From NCBI GenBank assembly GCA_036961295.1, contig JBALVX010000003.1, positions 1-64,000 of the forward strand: a DNA stretch of 64,000 nucleotides, given 5' to 3'. Under the pieces are notes generated by a model, which did not search any database, was not told the DNA's origin, and saw only the letters and a list, made by a program, of their open reading frames with translations. The DNA comes from JAGPUQ01 sp036961295. GTDB taxonomy: Bacteria > Pseudomonadota > Gammaproteobacteria > Pseudomonadales > Porticoccaceae. Made by a program: the position numbers and the translations under genes. The stretch's first letter is position 1; each line of letters starts with the position of its first letter. Positions 7,770 to 15,947 of this stretch are shown here, piece by piece.

Positions 7770-7814
7770 CATATTGCTGGGAACGGTCGTTCAAGTCCAC
7801 CCCTGTAGCGACTA
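7770..7814 (+). repeat. degenerate copy of the tRNA-Met 3' end (attachment-site-like)
   Basis: This 45-bp segment aligns with bases 18-60 of the window. The first 33 bases match at about 29 positions, including an unbroken GTTCAAGTCCACCC; then comes a two-base insertion before GTAGCGACTA, which corresponds to GTAGCCACCA. It is no longer able to form a good tRNA acceptor stem. A tRNA 3'-end duplication in direct orientation is the classic footprint of site-specific island integration. The divergence suggests an old event. Confidence 0.7.
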
Positions 7815-7935
7815 ATGATTACAAGCCTTATTAACTCTGACACTTCCCGGCACTCATCAGAGCATAAGTATTGCGTCACGCTTTTTACCTAAACAAAGGA
7901 ACGCCTGTTGCCAGGCAACCGGGATGATTAAAAGT

Positions 7936-7980
7936 GTGAACTTGGTACAAAACAAATTTAGCGCTAATGATAAAGTTCAC
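7936..7980. repeat. 8-bp inverted repeat upstream of a small ORF
   Basis: GTGAACTT (7936-7943) and AAGTTCAC (7973-7980) are perfectly complementary across a 29-bp spacer, 39 bases before the small ORF that starts at 8019. Besides the tRNA-like copy, nothing else is seen in the 7737-8018 interval. Confidence 0.3.
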
Positions 7981-8018
7981 TTACCGAGCAAGGATGCATC
8001 TACCACCCAATAAGGAAA

Positions 8019-8375
8019 ATGAAACACGGAATAATCATTGGGTTGATAACTTCAATCGCTAACCAGCGGTACACTTGGAACCCAAGCATGACCATCTTAC
8101 GTATCCAACACTCTGTCTTTATTGAAACGCTCGGCGACATGCCTTTAGCGAAAAAACTAGATTACGCAAAAACCTTAGAGACCGACATTGAAACGCAATT
8201 TCCGCAAGCCAATGTCTCCGTCTATTTGACCAGAAATAAAGATCTGATCGAGAACGGCTCTACCAGGGTCGACGTAGACAACGAAAGCACACCAACCAAT
8301 GCGATCATAGATGCTATTCAAAAAATAGCCGCCCAGATGGACAGTAAACGACAGCTTGTTAGCTGGCATCAATAG
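8019..8375 (+). CDS. hypothetical protein, 118 aa
   Basis: No family is recognised. The composition from residue 24 on (MTILRIQHSVFIETLGDMPL) looks like a small alternating strand-helix domain with a charged middle and no membrane segment. AAGGA stands close before the ATG at 8019. An internal ATG at 8088 (residue 24) would drop an atypical N terminus and is an alternative start. It stands alone on the plus strand between minus-strand genes, just outside the tRNA-like repeat. It may be a real orphan gene or a chance ORF. Confidence 0.4.
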   Translation: MKHGIIIGLITSIANQRYTWNPSMTILRIQHSVFIETLGDMPLAKKLDYAKTLETDIETQFPQANVSVYLTRNKDLIENGSTRVDVDNESTPTNAIIDAIQKIAAQMDSKRQLVSWHQ

Positions 8376-8460
8376 AAGCTATGAAGTTTGATGTATAAGG
8401 GTACTAGAAAACTGAAGGGCACCGGCATTAGGCGCAAAAACAAACCAACAAACTAGTCGA

Positions 8461-8991
8461 CTAGCGGCTCAAAAGTTTCTGCCTCACCTCAGGCTCCAAA
8501 CTAGTCATACCCCACGATTTACCGTGGGCAATCGCCTCTTCCGTGGTTTTACCATCTAAAGTACCCGCCGAAAACGCTTTTAGCGCACCGACGCGATTAC
8601 CGCTGGCGCAGTGAACCAGGGTTTTATCGGCACCGACTCTTTGTAAAATATCGGCAAGACGTTTGGCGTTTTCGGGACTAATATCGTCGACACTATCTAC
8701 CGGGATTAAATAGTAATTTATACCCAGGGATTCTACATATTCACCTTCATTCCAATCCAGCTCTGCGGCAGGACGAAGATTAACTACATGTTTAACACCC
8801 ATCTGCGCGAAGGTGACAAATTGGTTTTTGTTGGGCTGACCACCCGCCCATATATTTTGGGCGGGCTGGATTAGGTTTCTAATTTTTGAAATATCACCCG
8901 TATCGGTATCACGCGTGTCCGAAGAGCAAGAAATCACCGCTAGCGTCACCAAACTGAGCACAGCTGTTTTGATTAATTTTAATATCGACAT
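8461..8991 (-). CDS. dual-specificity-phosphatase-like lipoprotein
   Basis: The 176-residue protein begins with a lipoprotein signal peptide: a charged start, a hydrophobic run and the lipobox VISC, with acylated Cys near residue 22. The catalytic P-loop HCASGNRVGA (about 127-136) has the HCx(2)GxR core of the family often annotated as beta-lactamase hydrolase-like or sulfur-transferase DSP proteins. NIWAGGQP and VVNLRP upstream are also conserved in that group. It probably acts at the membrane facing the periplasm on an unknown phospho- or thio-substrate. It follows the acyl-CoA dehydrogenase gene by four bases and so is probably co-transcribed with it. Confidence 0.8.
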   Translation of the reverse strand: MSILKLIKTAVLSLVTLAVISCSSDTRDTDTGDISKIRNLIQPAQNIWAGGQPNKNQFVTFAQMGVKHVVNLRPAAELDWNEGEYVESLGINYYLIPVDSVDDISPENAKRLADILQRVGADKTLVHCASGNRVGALKAFSAGTLDGKTTEEAIAHGKSWGMTSLEPEVRQKLLSR

Positions 8992-8995
8992 AATC

Positions 8996-10138
8996 TTATT
9001 CTGTCAGTGAACGGCCAATAATTAATTTCATAATTTCGCTGGTGCCACCGTAAATTCGTTGAATACGGGCGTCGGCATAGGCGCGCGCTACGGGGTATTC
9101 GAGCATGTAACCGTAGCCGCCGAAAAATTGCAGGCACTGGTCAATCACCTCGCCTTGTAATTCGCTACTGAGTAATTTTGCTTTGGCTGCGGTCACGGCA
9201 TCCAACTTACCTTCGATATGCAATTCCAGGCAGCGATCGATAAATACTCTGGCCGAGGTAACTCGGGTATCCATTTCCGCCAGTTGGAATTGGGTATTTT
9301 GGAAAGCGGCAATGGGCTTGCCGAAGGCTTTGCGCTCTTTGACGTAGTCAATGGTCTGCAGCAAAATGGATTCTGTTGCGGCAATGCCAATTAACGCGAT
9401 GGACAGGCGCTCCTGGGATAACTCTTCCATTAAATAAATAAAGCCTTTACCCTCTTCGCCAAGCAGATTTTCTTTGGGTACTCGCACGTCGTTAAAAAAT
9501 AGTTCTGAGGTGTCTTGAGCTTTGAGACCCAATTTTTTTAAATTGGCACCTTTTTCAAAACCCGGCGTGCCGGCTTCAATTAATAATAGACTGGTGCCCG
9601 AAGCACCCGCGTTGGGATCGGTTTTAACCACAACTACCACCACGTCGGAATGCTGCCCATTGGTAATAAAGGTTTTTGAGCCGTTAACGATGTAGTGATC
9701 GCCGTCCAGGACCGCGGTGGTTTTAATACCCTGAAGGTCGGAACCGGTGCCGGGTTCGGTCATCGCTATCGCGGTAATGATGTCGCCCGACACACAACCG
9801 GGAATGTATTTTTGTTTTTGTGCGGGCGTGCCGTAGTTCAAGATATAGGGTACAGAAATATCGCTGTGTAACGCGAAGCCCAAACCGCTTAAACCTAAAC
9901 GGCTAACCTCTTCGGTGACCACGGTGTTATATCGAAAATCCACGCCAACACCGCCATACTCTTCGGGTGCTGTCGGCACTAATAATCCCTGCTCTCCTGC
10001 CTTGCGCCATACGGCTCGGTCTACCTGGCCATCCTTCTCCCACTGCTCGTGAAACGGTACGGCCTCGGCTTCCAAAAATTTGCGCACGCTGTCGCGAAAC
10101 ATGTCATGTTCCGTTTCAAATACTTTTCTTTCAATCAT
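8996..10138 (-). CDS. acyl-CoA dehydrogenase
   Basis: A full-length 380-residue FAD-dependent acyl-CoA dehydrogenase, catalysing the alpha,beta-oxidation of an acyl-CoA thioester with electrons passed to ETF. Visible signatures are AMTEPGTGSDLQGIKT (FAD and substrate loop), GSKTFITNGQ, and the C-terminal FFGGYGYMLEYPVARAYAD and IYGGTSEI segments, which carry the catalytic Glu region and FAD contacts. Chain-length preference cannot be read. Upstream are a small HigA-like gene and a short gap, and downstream is the phosphatase lipoprotein. An ordinary cytoplasmic beta-oxidation or branched-chain catabolic role is likely. Confidence 0.93.
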   Translation of the reverse strand: MIERKVFETEHDMFRDSVRKFLEAEAVPFHEQWEKDGQVDRAVWRKAGEQGLLVPTAPEEYGGVGVDFRYNTVVTEEVSRLGLSGLGFALHSDISVPYILNYGTPAQKQKYIPGCVSGDIITAIAMTEPGTGSDLQGIKTTAVLDGDHYIVNGSKTFITNGQHSDVVVVVVKTDPNAGASGTSLLLIEAGTPGFEKGANLKKLGLKAQDTSELFFNDVRVPKENLLGEEGKGFIYLMEELSQERLSIALIGIAATESILLQTIDYVKERKAFGKPIAAFQNTQFQLAEMDTRVTSARVFIDRCLELHIEGKLDAVTAAKAKLLSSELQGEVIDQCLQFFGGYGYMLEYPVARAYADARIQRIYGGTSEIMKLIIGRSLTE

Positions 10139-10207
10139 GTTTTTTTAAACCTTTAAAAAATAAAACAGCCGTGGTGGCGATCAATACATATCGACACCTT
10201 TATTCAG

Positions 10208-10531
10208 CTACCAGCGACGTATTTGATCTAGTTTCGATCCCAGTTTGGCCCTTGCCCTATCGAGATCATAAGCCTTTTGGAGGTTCATCCATACCTCCGG
10301 GCCGGTGCCGAGAAATTGTCCAAGGCGCAAGGCGGTGTCGGCGCTGATATCGCGCTTACCGTTGATGATCTGCGATATACGGTTGGGCGGAACATCGATA
10401 CGACGGGACAGCTCGGTCGGGCTGATCTCAAGCTCTTCCAGCTCATCGACCAGGATTTGTCCTGGGTGGAGTGATTCCTTTATCACTTGATTGATCACTT
10501 CATTGATCACTTCATTAACCATAACAAACAC
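10208..10531 (-). CDS. HigA-family antitoxin/XRE regulator without a HigB partner
   Basis: The core, from HPGQILVDELEELEISPTEL through NRISQIINGKRDISADTALR to GPEVWMNLQKAYDLDRA, is a typical HigA (VapI-like) helix-turn-helix antitoxin. In higBA modules the toxin gene lies just upstream, but 10532-10673 codes for nothing like HigB, so this is an orphan. The first codon is GTG at 10531, or ATG at 10522. The N terminus then contains NEVINEVINQVI, encoded by three 12-bp repeats and absent from normal HigA proteins. It may now act as a free regulator; the repeated TGATCA-type sequence at its own 5' end could be a binding site. Confidence 0.82.
   Translation of the reverse strand: MFVMVNEVINEVINQVIKESLHPGQILVDELEELEISPTELSRRIDVPPNRISQIINGKRDISADTALRLGQFLGTGPEVWMNLQKAYDLDRARAKLGSKLDQIRRW
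10481..10516 (-). repeat. three in-frame 12-bp tandem repeats in the HigA-like gene
   Basis: Units at 10481-10492, 10493-10504 and 10505-10516 read TATCACTTGATT, GATCACTTCATT and GATCACTTCATT on the plus strand. They encode NEVI-NEVI-NQVI at the protein N terminus. Replication slippage is the simplest origin. Confidence 0.7.
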
Positions 10532-10673
10532 CGGCTTAGCTGTTTGGCGACATTATATTTATAATTTACGTCATTCGTCAATCGTAACTCGTCAAAATCT
10601 ATCAGCCATGCAATATTACAGGGGATATAGCGGGAAAGACGAGATATCGAACGCTAACAAGGTTGCTATAACG

Positions 10674-10949
10674 CTACTCCCCGGACAATTCCCTCTGACT
10701 CTCCCTAATTTGAGGATTGTACTGGGTATAGCCGCCGAACATTTTTTTCCAGACGCTGGTTTTATAGCAATGATGAAGCTTTTCCTTCGCGGCGATGGCT
10801 GCGGCCTGGCGGCATTTATCGATCGATAAAAAATTTGTTTCCCTCAGCTCGTATTCGTCTGAGAAGACGTCGACTTTAAGATGTAGGTTGTAGGTGGGGT
10901 AGAACATGTAAACCAGAACTAGAACAACCAACAGCGCTATAAATTTCAT
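10674..10949 (-). CDS. small membrane-anchored hypothetical protein, 91 aa
   Basis: The protein starts MKFIALLVVLVLVYMFYPTY, a single N-terminal hydrophobic helix or uncleaved signal anchor. About 65 charged residues with two Cys follow (KCRQAAAIAAKEKLHHC). No family is recognised. The short N-tail with one Lys predicts the soluble part is periplasmic. It lies alone on the minus strand between the HigA-like and DUF1820 genes. The composition and signal anchor favour a real gene. The 10950-11151 interval holds nothing recognisable. Confidence 0.6.
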   Translation of the reverse strand: MKFIALLVVLVLVYMFYPTYNLHLKVDVFSDEYELRETNFLSIDKCRQAAAIAAKEKLHHCYKTSVWKKMFGGYTQYNPQIRESQRELSGE

Positions 10950-11151
10950 GGTGGCACCCTATTATTTTACCGGTTTAGTGCTTTGCAAGGTTGCTTGCCT
11001 TGGTAGATAGTGTGCGAGCAAGCGGCTCGCGCGCTGTTATAGCACAACATCCCCATCGCGCTACGGAAGCACGTCACACAATGTCGACGAGTCTTGGTGT
11101 GTGTAATATCGACAACAATTACCGTGGGAAGTTTTTACAAAAAACGGGGAC

Positions 11152-11179
11152 AAAAAAAGCGGCCTTGGCCGCTTTTTTT
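11152..11179. terminator. rho-independent terminator, bidirectional shape
   Basis: A run of seven A, then GCGGCC TT GGCCGC, then seven T. The perfect 6-bp GC stem flanked by A and T tracts can stop transcription from either side. It lies 19 bases past the stop of the DUF1820 gene. Confidence 0.88.
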
Positions 11180-11198
11180 CACGCTCATACCTGCACAC

Positions 11199-11534
11199 TT
11201 AGCTCTCTTTATTGGAGCCGGGCGCTATGGATGGGAAGGGGAATGGCGCTACGTTGCCGCCTTTCGCTTCGACAATTTTACCCACACCTTCTTTTTCGAC
11301 TTCGTCGATGCGCACGACCGAGTGGATCGGAATGTAGCTGCGCTTAACGCCCGCGAACTCAAGCTTGAGCTTTTCTTCTGAGGGATCGACGATCATCTGG
11401 GTTTTCTCGCCGAACACAAACTCTTCCACCTCAAGAAAGCCCATCAAATCACTTTGGTAGACGTACTTTGCGTAGATTTCGTACACCTCGCCCTGATTAA
11501 AGAAGGTGACTTTGTAAATGGGTGTACTGCTCAT
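11199..11534 (-). CDS. DUF1820 family protein
   Basis: The 111-residue protein matches the small DUF1820 family of gammaproteobacteria: YKVTFFNQGEVYEIYAKYVY at the N terminus, FLEVEEFVFG in the middle, and the conserved SYIPIHSVVRIDEVEKEGVG near 85-100. It is cytoplasmic, rich in beta strand, and its molecular role is unknown. It lies divergent from miaB with about 209 bases between the starts, and a strong terminator follows it. Confidence 0.88.
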   Translation of the reverse strand: MSSTPIYKVTFFNQGEVYEIYAKYVYQSDLMGFLEVEEFVFGEKTQMIVDPSEEKLKLEFAGVKRSYIPIHSVVRIDEVEKEGVGKIVEAKGGNVAPFPFPSIAPGSNKES

Positions 11535-11743
11535 GGATAAACTCTCGAACTCTTGTGGTATGACTGTAGCGTGGCTGGCCGTGCGGCTGATGGTATTGCA
11601 CTGCCGGCAAGGATAGCATAATTGGGCCAGATAACGGCCTTTTCAAGCCTGCGGGAAGCCCCAGATAGAGTATAATTGAGGGTCAATTCACGTTGTGAAG
11701 CACTTTCACAACCCGGCACTCAACAACGTATAGCTCGCACTCA

Positions 11744-13162
11744 ATGACTGATCCTCGACCCAAAAAACTACACATCGTGACTCATGGCTGCCAGATGAAC
11801 GAGTACGACTCGTCGCGCATGCGCGATTTACTCGGCGAATCTCACGATTTAGTGCCCACTGATGACGCTACTGAAGCCGACGTGCTACTGCTTAACACCT
11901 GTTCGATCCGCGAGAAAGCTCAGGATAAGGTGTTTCATCAGCTGGGCCGCTGGAAGCGCCTCAAGGACAAGAACCCGGATTTAATCATTGGTGTCGGCGG
12001 TTGCGTGGCCAGCCAGGAAGGCGATGCGATTGCTAAGCGTGCGCCCCATGTGGATCTGGTGTTTGGCCCACAGACTCTACATCGCCTGCCGGAAATGATT
12101 GGCCAGAGTCGCCAGGGCAACGGGGCTGTGGTGGTGGATATAAGCTTTCCCGAAATCGAAAAATTTGACCACCTGCCGACCCCGGAGGCCGACGGCGTCA
12201 GCGCTTTTGTTTCCATTATGGAAGGCTGCTCGAAATACTGTACGTTTTGCGTGGTGCCCTACACCCGTGGCGAGGAAGTCAGCCGACCGGTGATGGACGT
12301 ATTAACCGAAATTGCACAGCTCGCAGATCAGGGCGTGCGCGAAATCAATCTGCTCGGCCAGAACGTCAACGCCTATCGGGGTACTGCGCCGGATGGCTCA
12401 ATATGCGATTTGGCGGAGCTGATTCCCAGCGTGGCGGAAATCAACGGTATCGACCGCATTCGCTATACCACCTCGCATCCGGTGGAGTTTTCCGATGCGC
12501 TGATCGACGTCTACGCCGAGGTTCCCGAGCTGGTTAGCCATCTCCACCTGCCGGTACAAAGCGGCAGTGACCGAGTGCTGGCGGCAATGAAACGCGGACA
12601 CACGGCGTTGGAGTACAAGTCTAAAATCCGCAGGCTGCGCACTATTCGACCCGACATTAGTGTTTCGTCCGACTTTATTGTGGGCTTTCCCGGCGAAACC
12701 GAGGATGACTTTAACCGCACCATGAAGTTGATCGAGGATATCGGTTTTGATCACTCCTTTAGCTTTGTATACAGCGCCCGCCCCGGAACCCCGGCAGCGG
12801 ATTTAACGGATAGCACACCGGAAAGTCTCAAGAAGCAGCGCCTACAAACGTTGCAACATCGCATTCTTCAACATGCGGAAAGCATCAGTCGCCGCATGGT
12901 GGGCGAGACCCATACCATCCTGGTGACGGGCGTTTCCAAACGCGACCCCGGTCAACTACAGGGCCGCACCGAGAATAACCGAGTGGTTAATTTTTCATGC
13001 CTCGACCACAAGCTGATCGGTACGTTTGCGGAGGTCAGCATTGACGAAGCGCTGCCCAACTCCCTACGCGGGCGCTTGCTTGGGGACGGCATTGACCTGG
13101 GCACATCGAGCCCGCAAACAGCAGCCACTAAAGCACAGAACCAAATGGAATATATTAGCTAG
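11744..13162 (+). CDS. miaB: MiaB, tRNA-2-methylthio-N6-dimethylallyladenosine synthase
   Basis: A radical-SAM methylthiotransferase that adds the 2-methylthio group to i6A37 of tRNAs reading UNN codons. The 472 residues carry three N-terminal cluster cysteines (HGCQMN, NTCSIR, GGCVAS; about C16, C53, C87) and the radical SAM CxxxCxxC at C162, C166, C169 (GCSKYCTFCVVPYTRGEEVS). A C-terminal TRAM domain follows (about 385-450). Length is normal. It heads the run miaB-phoH-ybeY-corC-lnt, an arrangement common in gammaproteobacteria. Confidence 0.98.
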   Translation: MTDPRPKKLHIVTHGCQMNEYDSSRMRDLLGESHDLVPTDDATEADVLLLNTCSIREKAQDKVFHQLGRWKRLKDKNPDLIIGVGGCVASQEGDAIAKRAPHVDLVFGPQTLHRLPEMIGQSRQGNGAVVVDISFPEIEKFDHLPTPEADGVSAFVSIMEGCSKYCTFCVVPYTRGEEVSRPVMDVLTEIAQLADQGVREINLLGQNVNAYRGTAPDGSICDLAELIPSVAEINGIDRIRYTTSHPVEFSDALIDVYAEVPELVSHLHLPVQSGSDRVLAAMKRGHTALEYKSKIRRLRTIRPDISVSSDFIVGFPGETEDDFNRTMKLIEDIGFDHSFSFVYSARPGTPAADLTDSTPESLKKQRLQTLQHRILQHAESISRRMVGETHTILVTGVSKRDPGQLQGRTENNRVVNFSCLDHKLIGTFAEVSIDEALPNSLRGRLLGDGIDLGTSSPQTAATKAQNQMEYIS

Positions 13163-13295
13163 TTAATTTTAGTAATTTAATATAAACAATTGAGTTTCGG
13201 CTATTTCCCAGGCTCATCAAAGCCGCTATGCTTTGCCTCTCTATTAACCTGCTTTACCTACTCTTATTAACCTAAAAGGCGTAAAACATTCCCAT

Positions 13296-14510
13296 TTGAA
13301 TACTGCACCCGCTGTACACAGCATCATGCTGGAACCTCACGACACCCGTCGTCTTGCGAGTCTTTGCGGGCAGTTTGACGAAAACTTGCACCAGATCGAA
13401 CAACGCCTGGGTATTGAAATTCGCAACCGAGGCAATGTGTTCGCATTTTACGGCGAGACCTCGCGAACCTACCCCGCCTCTAACTTACTGCGCCGACTCT
13501 ATAGCGAAACTAATGAACTGAGTGACCTCAGTCCTGAGCGAGTGCACGTGTTTTTGCAACAATCCGATATGGAGCTACGCGCCAGTTCATCGAACGCAGG
13601 CGTGCTTCACTCAGATAAGGAACATTCCAGCGCACCGCCTTCGAGCCCTCAGCACTATCAACAACATTCTCAGCAACAAGCACCTGGTCACTTGCCAGTT
13701 AACGGTACCCCACCCATTCACGACACCCCATCAGGTAACTCTATGGATACTACTGCTTCAAGCGCCCATCCCAGCGGCGATAATTCACCCAGCGAGCCGG
13801 CTGGCGATAATATTGCCAGCTTTACGGTGATACGCACCAAAAACAGTAAAGTGCTGCCGCGCGGTTTAAACCAGCAACACTATGTGCGCGCCATTCAAAC
13901 CCACGATATTAATTTTGGTATCGGCCCCGCAGGCACAGGCAAAACCTATCTTGCGGTGGCCTGCGCGGTGGAAGCGTTTATGCGCAACGATGTAGAGCGT
14001 ATTTTACTAGTGCGCCCCGCCGTGGAAGCGGGAGAAAAACTCGGGTTTCTGCCGGGTGATCTGGCGCAAAAGGTCGACCCCTACCTACGCCCATTGTACG
14101 ATGCTCTCTACGAAATGCTGGGCGCGGAAACCGTCGGCAAGTTGATCGAGCGCCAGGTTATCGAAGTCGCACCGTTGGCTTATATGCGCGGTCGCACTTT
14201 AAATAATGCCTATATTATTCTCGATGAAAGCCAGAACACCACCCGCGAACAAATGAAGATGTTTCTCACCCGTATTGGTTTTGGCGCCACTGCGGTGATC
14301 ACCGGCGACCTCACCCAAATTGACTTGCCTCGGGGCACGCACTCGGGTCTACTGCATGCCTCTGAAGTGCTCAGCAACATCGACGGTATTTCGTTTACCC
14401 GATTTTTGTCAAAAGACGTGGTTCGCCATCCACTGGTACAGCGCATTGTGGAAGCTTATGATAGCCACGAAAATGATGCCGCCAACACCCATTCTAACCA
14501 GCAACGATAA
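13296..14510 (+). CDS. ybeZ: PhoH-family ATPase (YbeZ) with an inserted low-complexity linker
   Basis: A predicted RNA-linked ATPase that in other bacteria partners YbeY in ribosome or RNA processing. Walker A is GIGPAGTGKT (208-217) and Walker B is AYIILDESQN (about 300). The start is TTG at 13296, kept because the family N terminus leads into LEPHDTRRLASLCGQFDENL; an ATG at 13326 is possible. Residues about 96-172 are rich in Ser, Pro, Gln, His and Asn (YQQHSQQQAPGH and similar), a disordered linker between the N-terminal domain and the ATPase that makes it some 50 residues longer than usual. ybeY follows within 25 bases. Confidence 0.95.
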   Translation: MNTAPAVHSIMLEPHDTRRLASLCGQFDENLHQIEQRLGIEIRNRGNVFAFYGETSRTYPASNLLRRLYSETNELSDLSPERVHVFLQQSDMELRASSSNAGVLHSDKEHSSAPPSSPQHYQQHSQQQAPGHLPVNGTPPIHDTPSGNSMDTTASSAHPSGDNSPSEPAGDNIASFTVIRTKNSKVLPRGLNQQHYVRAIQTHDINFGIGPAGTGKTYLAVACAVEAFMRNDVERILLVRPAVEAGEKLGFLPGDLAQKVDPYLRPLYDALYEMLGAETVGKLIERQVIEVAPLAYMRGRTLNNAYIILDESQNTTREQMKMFLTRIGFGATAVITGDLTQIDLPRGTHSGLLHASEVLSNIDGISFTRFLSKDVVRHPLVQRIVEAYDSHENDAANTHSNQQR

Positions 14511-14534
14511 CAACAAAAGCGATCTGCCTGAACT

Positions 14535-15104
14535 GTGAACATTACCGTCACCGCAACCATCGAAAACGCCAGTGAAGGCGAAGACGTTCCCGACCCGTCG
14601 ACCATGCGTCGCTGGTTGTCAGCGGCGCTAACTTATCACGCTCAGCGGGCCGCGACAGATGGTGTCAAGCCCTCCGATCCTGAAATCAGTATTCGCATTG
14701 TTGACGAAGCCGAAAGCCAGGCGCTAAACGCCCGCTACCGTCAGCGCGACACTCCCACCAACGTTTTGTCCTTTCCCGCCGACATTCCAGACTACGTCGA
14801 GCTACCGCTGCTTGGCGATATCGTCATTTGTGCGCCCGTAGTCATCCGCGAAGCGCGCGAGCAACACAAAACTCCGGACGCGCATTGGGCGCACATGGTG
14901 GTACACGGGACACTCCACCTTTTGGGTTACGATCACCTTGATGATGCCGATGCGGCCGTTATGGAAAACCTTGAAACCGACATTTTAAAACACCTTAATT
15001 ATCCACCGCCCTATCTAGTAGTAAATGTCTCGGTGAATGCAACAGAAAATGCTACAGCGGATGCACCCACAACAACACACGAACACTCTCAGGTATCAAA
15101 GTAA
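14535..15104 (+). CDS. ybeY: YbeY, endoribonuclease for rRNA maturation
   Basis: A zinc metalloenzyme acting in 16S rRNA 3'-end maturation and ribosome quality control. The zinc site HGTLHLLGYDH is present at about residues 124-134 and the family motif RDTPTNVLSFP at about 75-85. The start is GTG, following phoH by 24 bases. At 189 residues it is longer than usual: the last 30 residues (NVSVNATENATADAPTTTHE) are a low-complexity tail past the conserved domain. corC begins one base after its stop, so translation is probably coupled. Confidence 0.96.
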   Translation: MNITVTATIENASEGEDVPDPSTMRRWLSAALTYHAQRAATDGVKPSDPEISIRIVDEAESQALNARYRQRDTPTNVLSFPADIPDYVELPLLGDIVICAPVVIREAREQHKTPDAHWAHMVVHGTLHLLGYDHLDDADAAVMENLETDILKHLNYPPPYLVVNVSVNATENATADAPTTTHEHSQVSK

Positions 15105-15105
15105 T

Positions 15106-15942
15106 ATGAGTAACGAATCTAACGGCAGTCGGCGACGCTGGTATCAGCAGTTCGCCGGAATTTTCAATATCAAACCTAAATCCCGAGAGGATCTTGAAGA
15201 GTTATTGGAAACCGCCCGCGAGGAAAACATCCTCGATACCGAAGCCCTGGACATTATAAAAGGTGCCTTGCAGGTATCCGGACAACAGGTGCGGGAAATT
15301 ATGTTACCCCGCACTCAAATGACAGTCATTGAAGCCGACATGACTCTGGACAGTATTTTAGCGCTGGTGGTGGAATCCAAACACTCTCGCTTTCCCGTCA
15401 TCGGCGATTCGCTGGACGATATTAAGGGTATTTTACTGGCCAAAGATTTACTGCCGTTTATGCTAAACAATAGTGGCGAGTTTTCACTCGCCGACGTTAT
15501 TCGGCCCGCCACAATTATTCCGGAGAGCAAACGACTCAATGTGTTGTTGCGGGAATTTCGCGAGCAACGCTATCATATGGCAATGGTGGTTGACGAGTAC
15601 GGTAGCGTATCTGGCCTCATTACCATTGAGGATATCCTCGAGGAAATCGTCGGCGAAATAGAAGACGAAACCGACGTTGAGGAAGTCCAGCACATTCGCG
15701 AAAACAGCGACCATAGTTTTCAAATTGCCGCGCTCACTCCTATCGATGAATTTAATGAACGTTTCGAAACGGGACTCAACGAAGAGGAATTCGATACCGT
15801 TGGCGGACTTATAACGCAGGCCTTTGGGCACTTCCCGGTGATCGGCGAAACGGTTGAAGTAGAAAATCTTATGTTCACGGTGCAGGCCGCTGACACACGA
15901 CAAATACACCTACTTAGCATGACCGCCACCAAGGCGGATTAA
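15106..15942 (+). CDS. corC: CorC/YbeX CBS-domain protein, Mg/Co efflux-associated
   Basis: The 278-residue protein has an N-terminal acidic segment (REDLEELLETAREENILD), two CBS domains (about 70-190, beginning VREIMLPRTQM) with the linker VVDEYGSVSGLITIEDILEE, and a C-terminal transporter-associated domain (FDTVGGLITQAFGHFP). I start it at ATG 15106, one base after the ybeY stop, because MSNESNGSRRRW matches the family N terminus; the frame is open further upstream inside ybeY. Known members affect magnesium and cobalt resistance, and genetic links to ribosome function with ybeY are reported. Confidence 0.95.
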   Translation: MSNESNGSRRRWYQQFAGIFNIKPKSREDLEELLETAREENILDTEALDIIKGALQVSGQQVREIMLPRTQMTVIEADMTLDSILALVVESKHSRFPVIGDSLDDIKGILLAKDLLPFMLNNSGEFSLADVIRPATIIPESKRLNVLLREFREQRYHMAMVVDEYGSVSGLITIEDILEEIVGEIEDETDVEEVQHIRENSDHSFQIAALTPIDEFNERFETGLNEEEFDTVGGLITQAFGHFPVIGETVEVENLMFTVQAADTRQIHLLSMTATKAD

Positions 15943-15947
15943 TCCCT

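Noticed and set aside
10532..10673. A hidden higB toxin gene upstream of the HigA-like gene
   Set aside because: No open frame with HigB features exists there on either strand.
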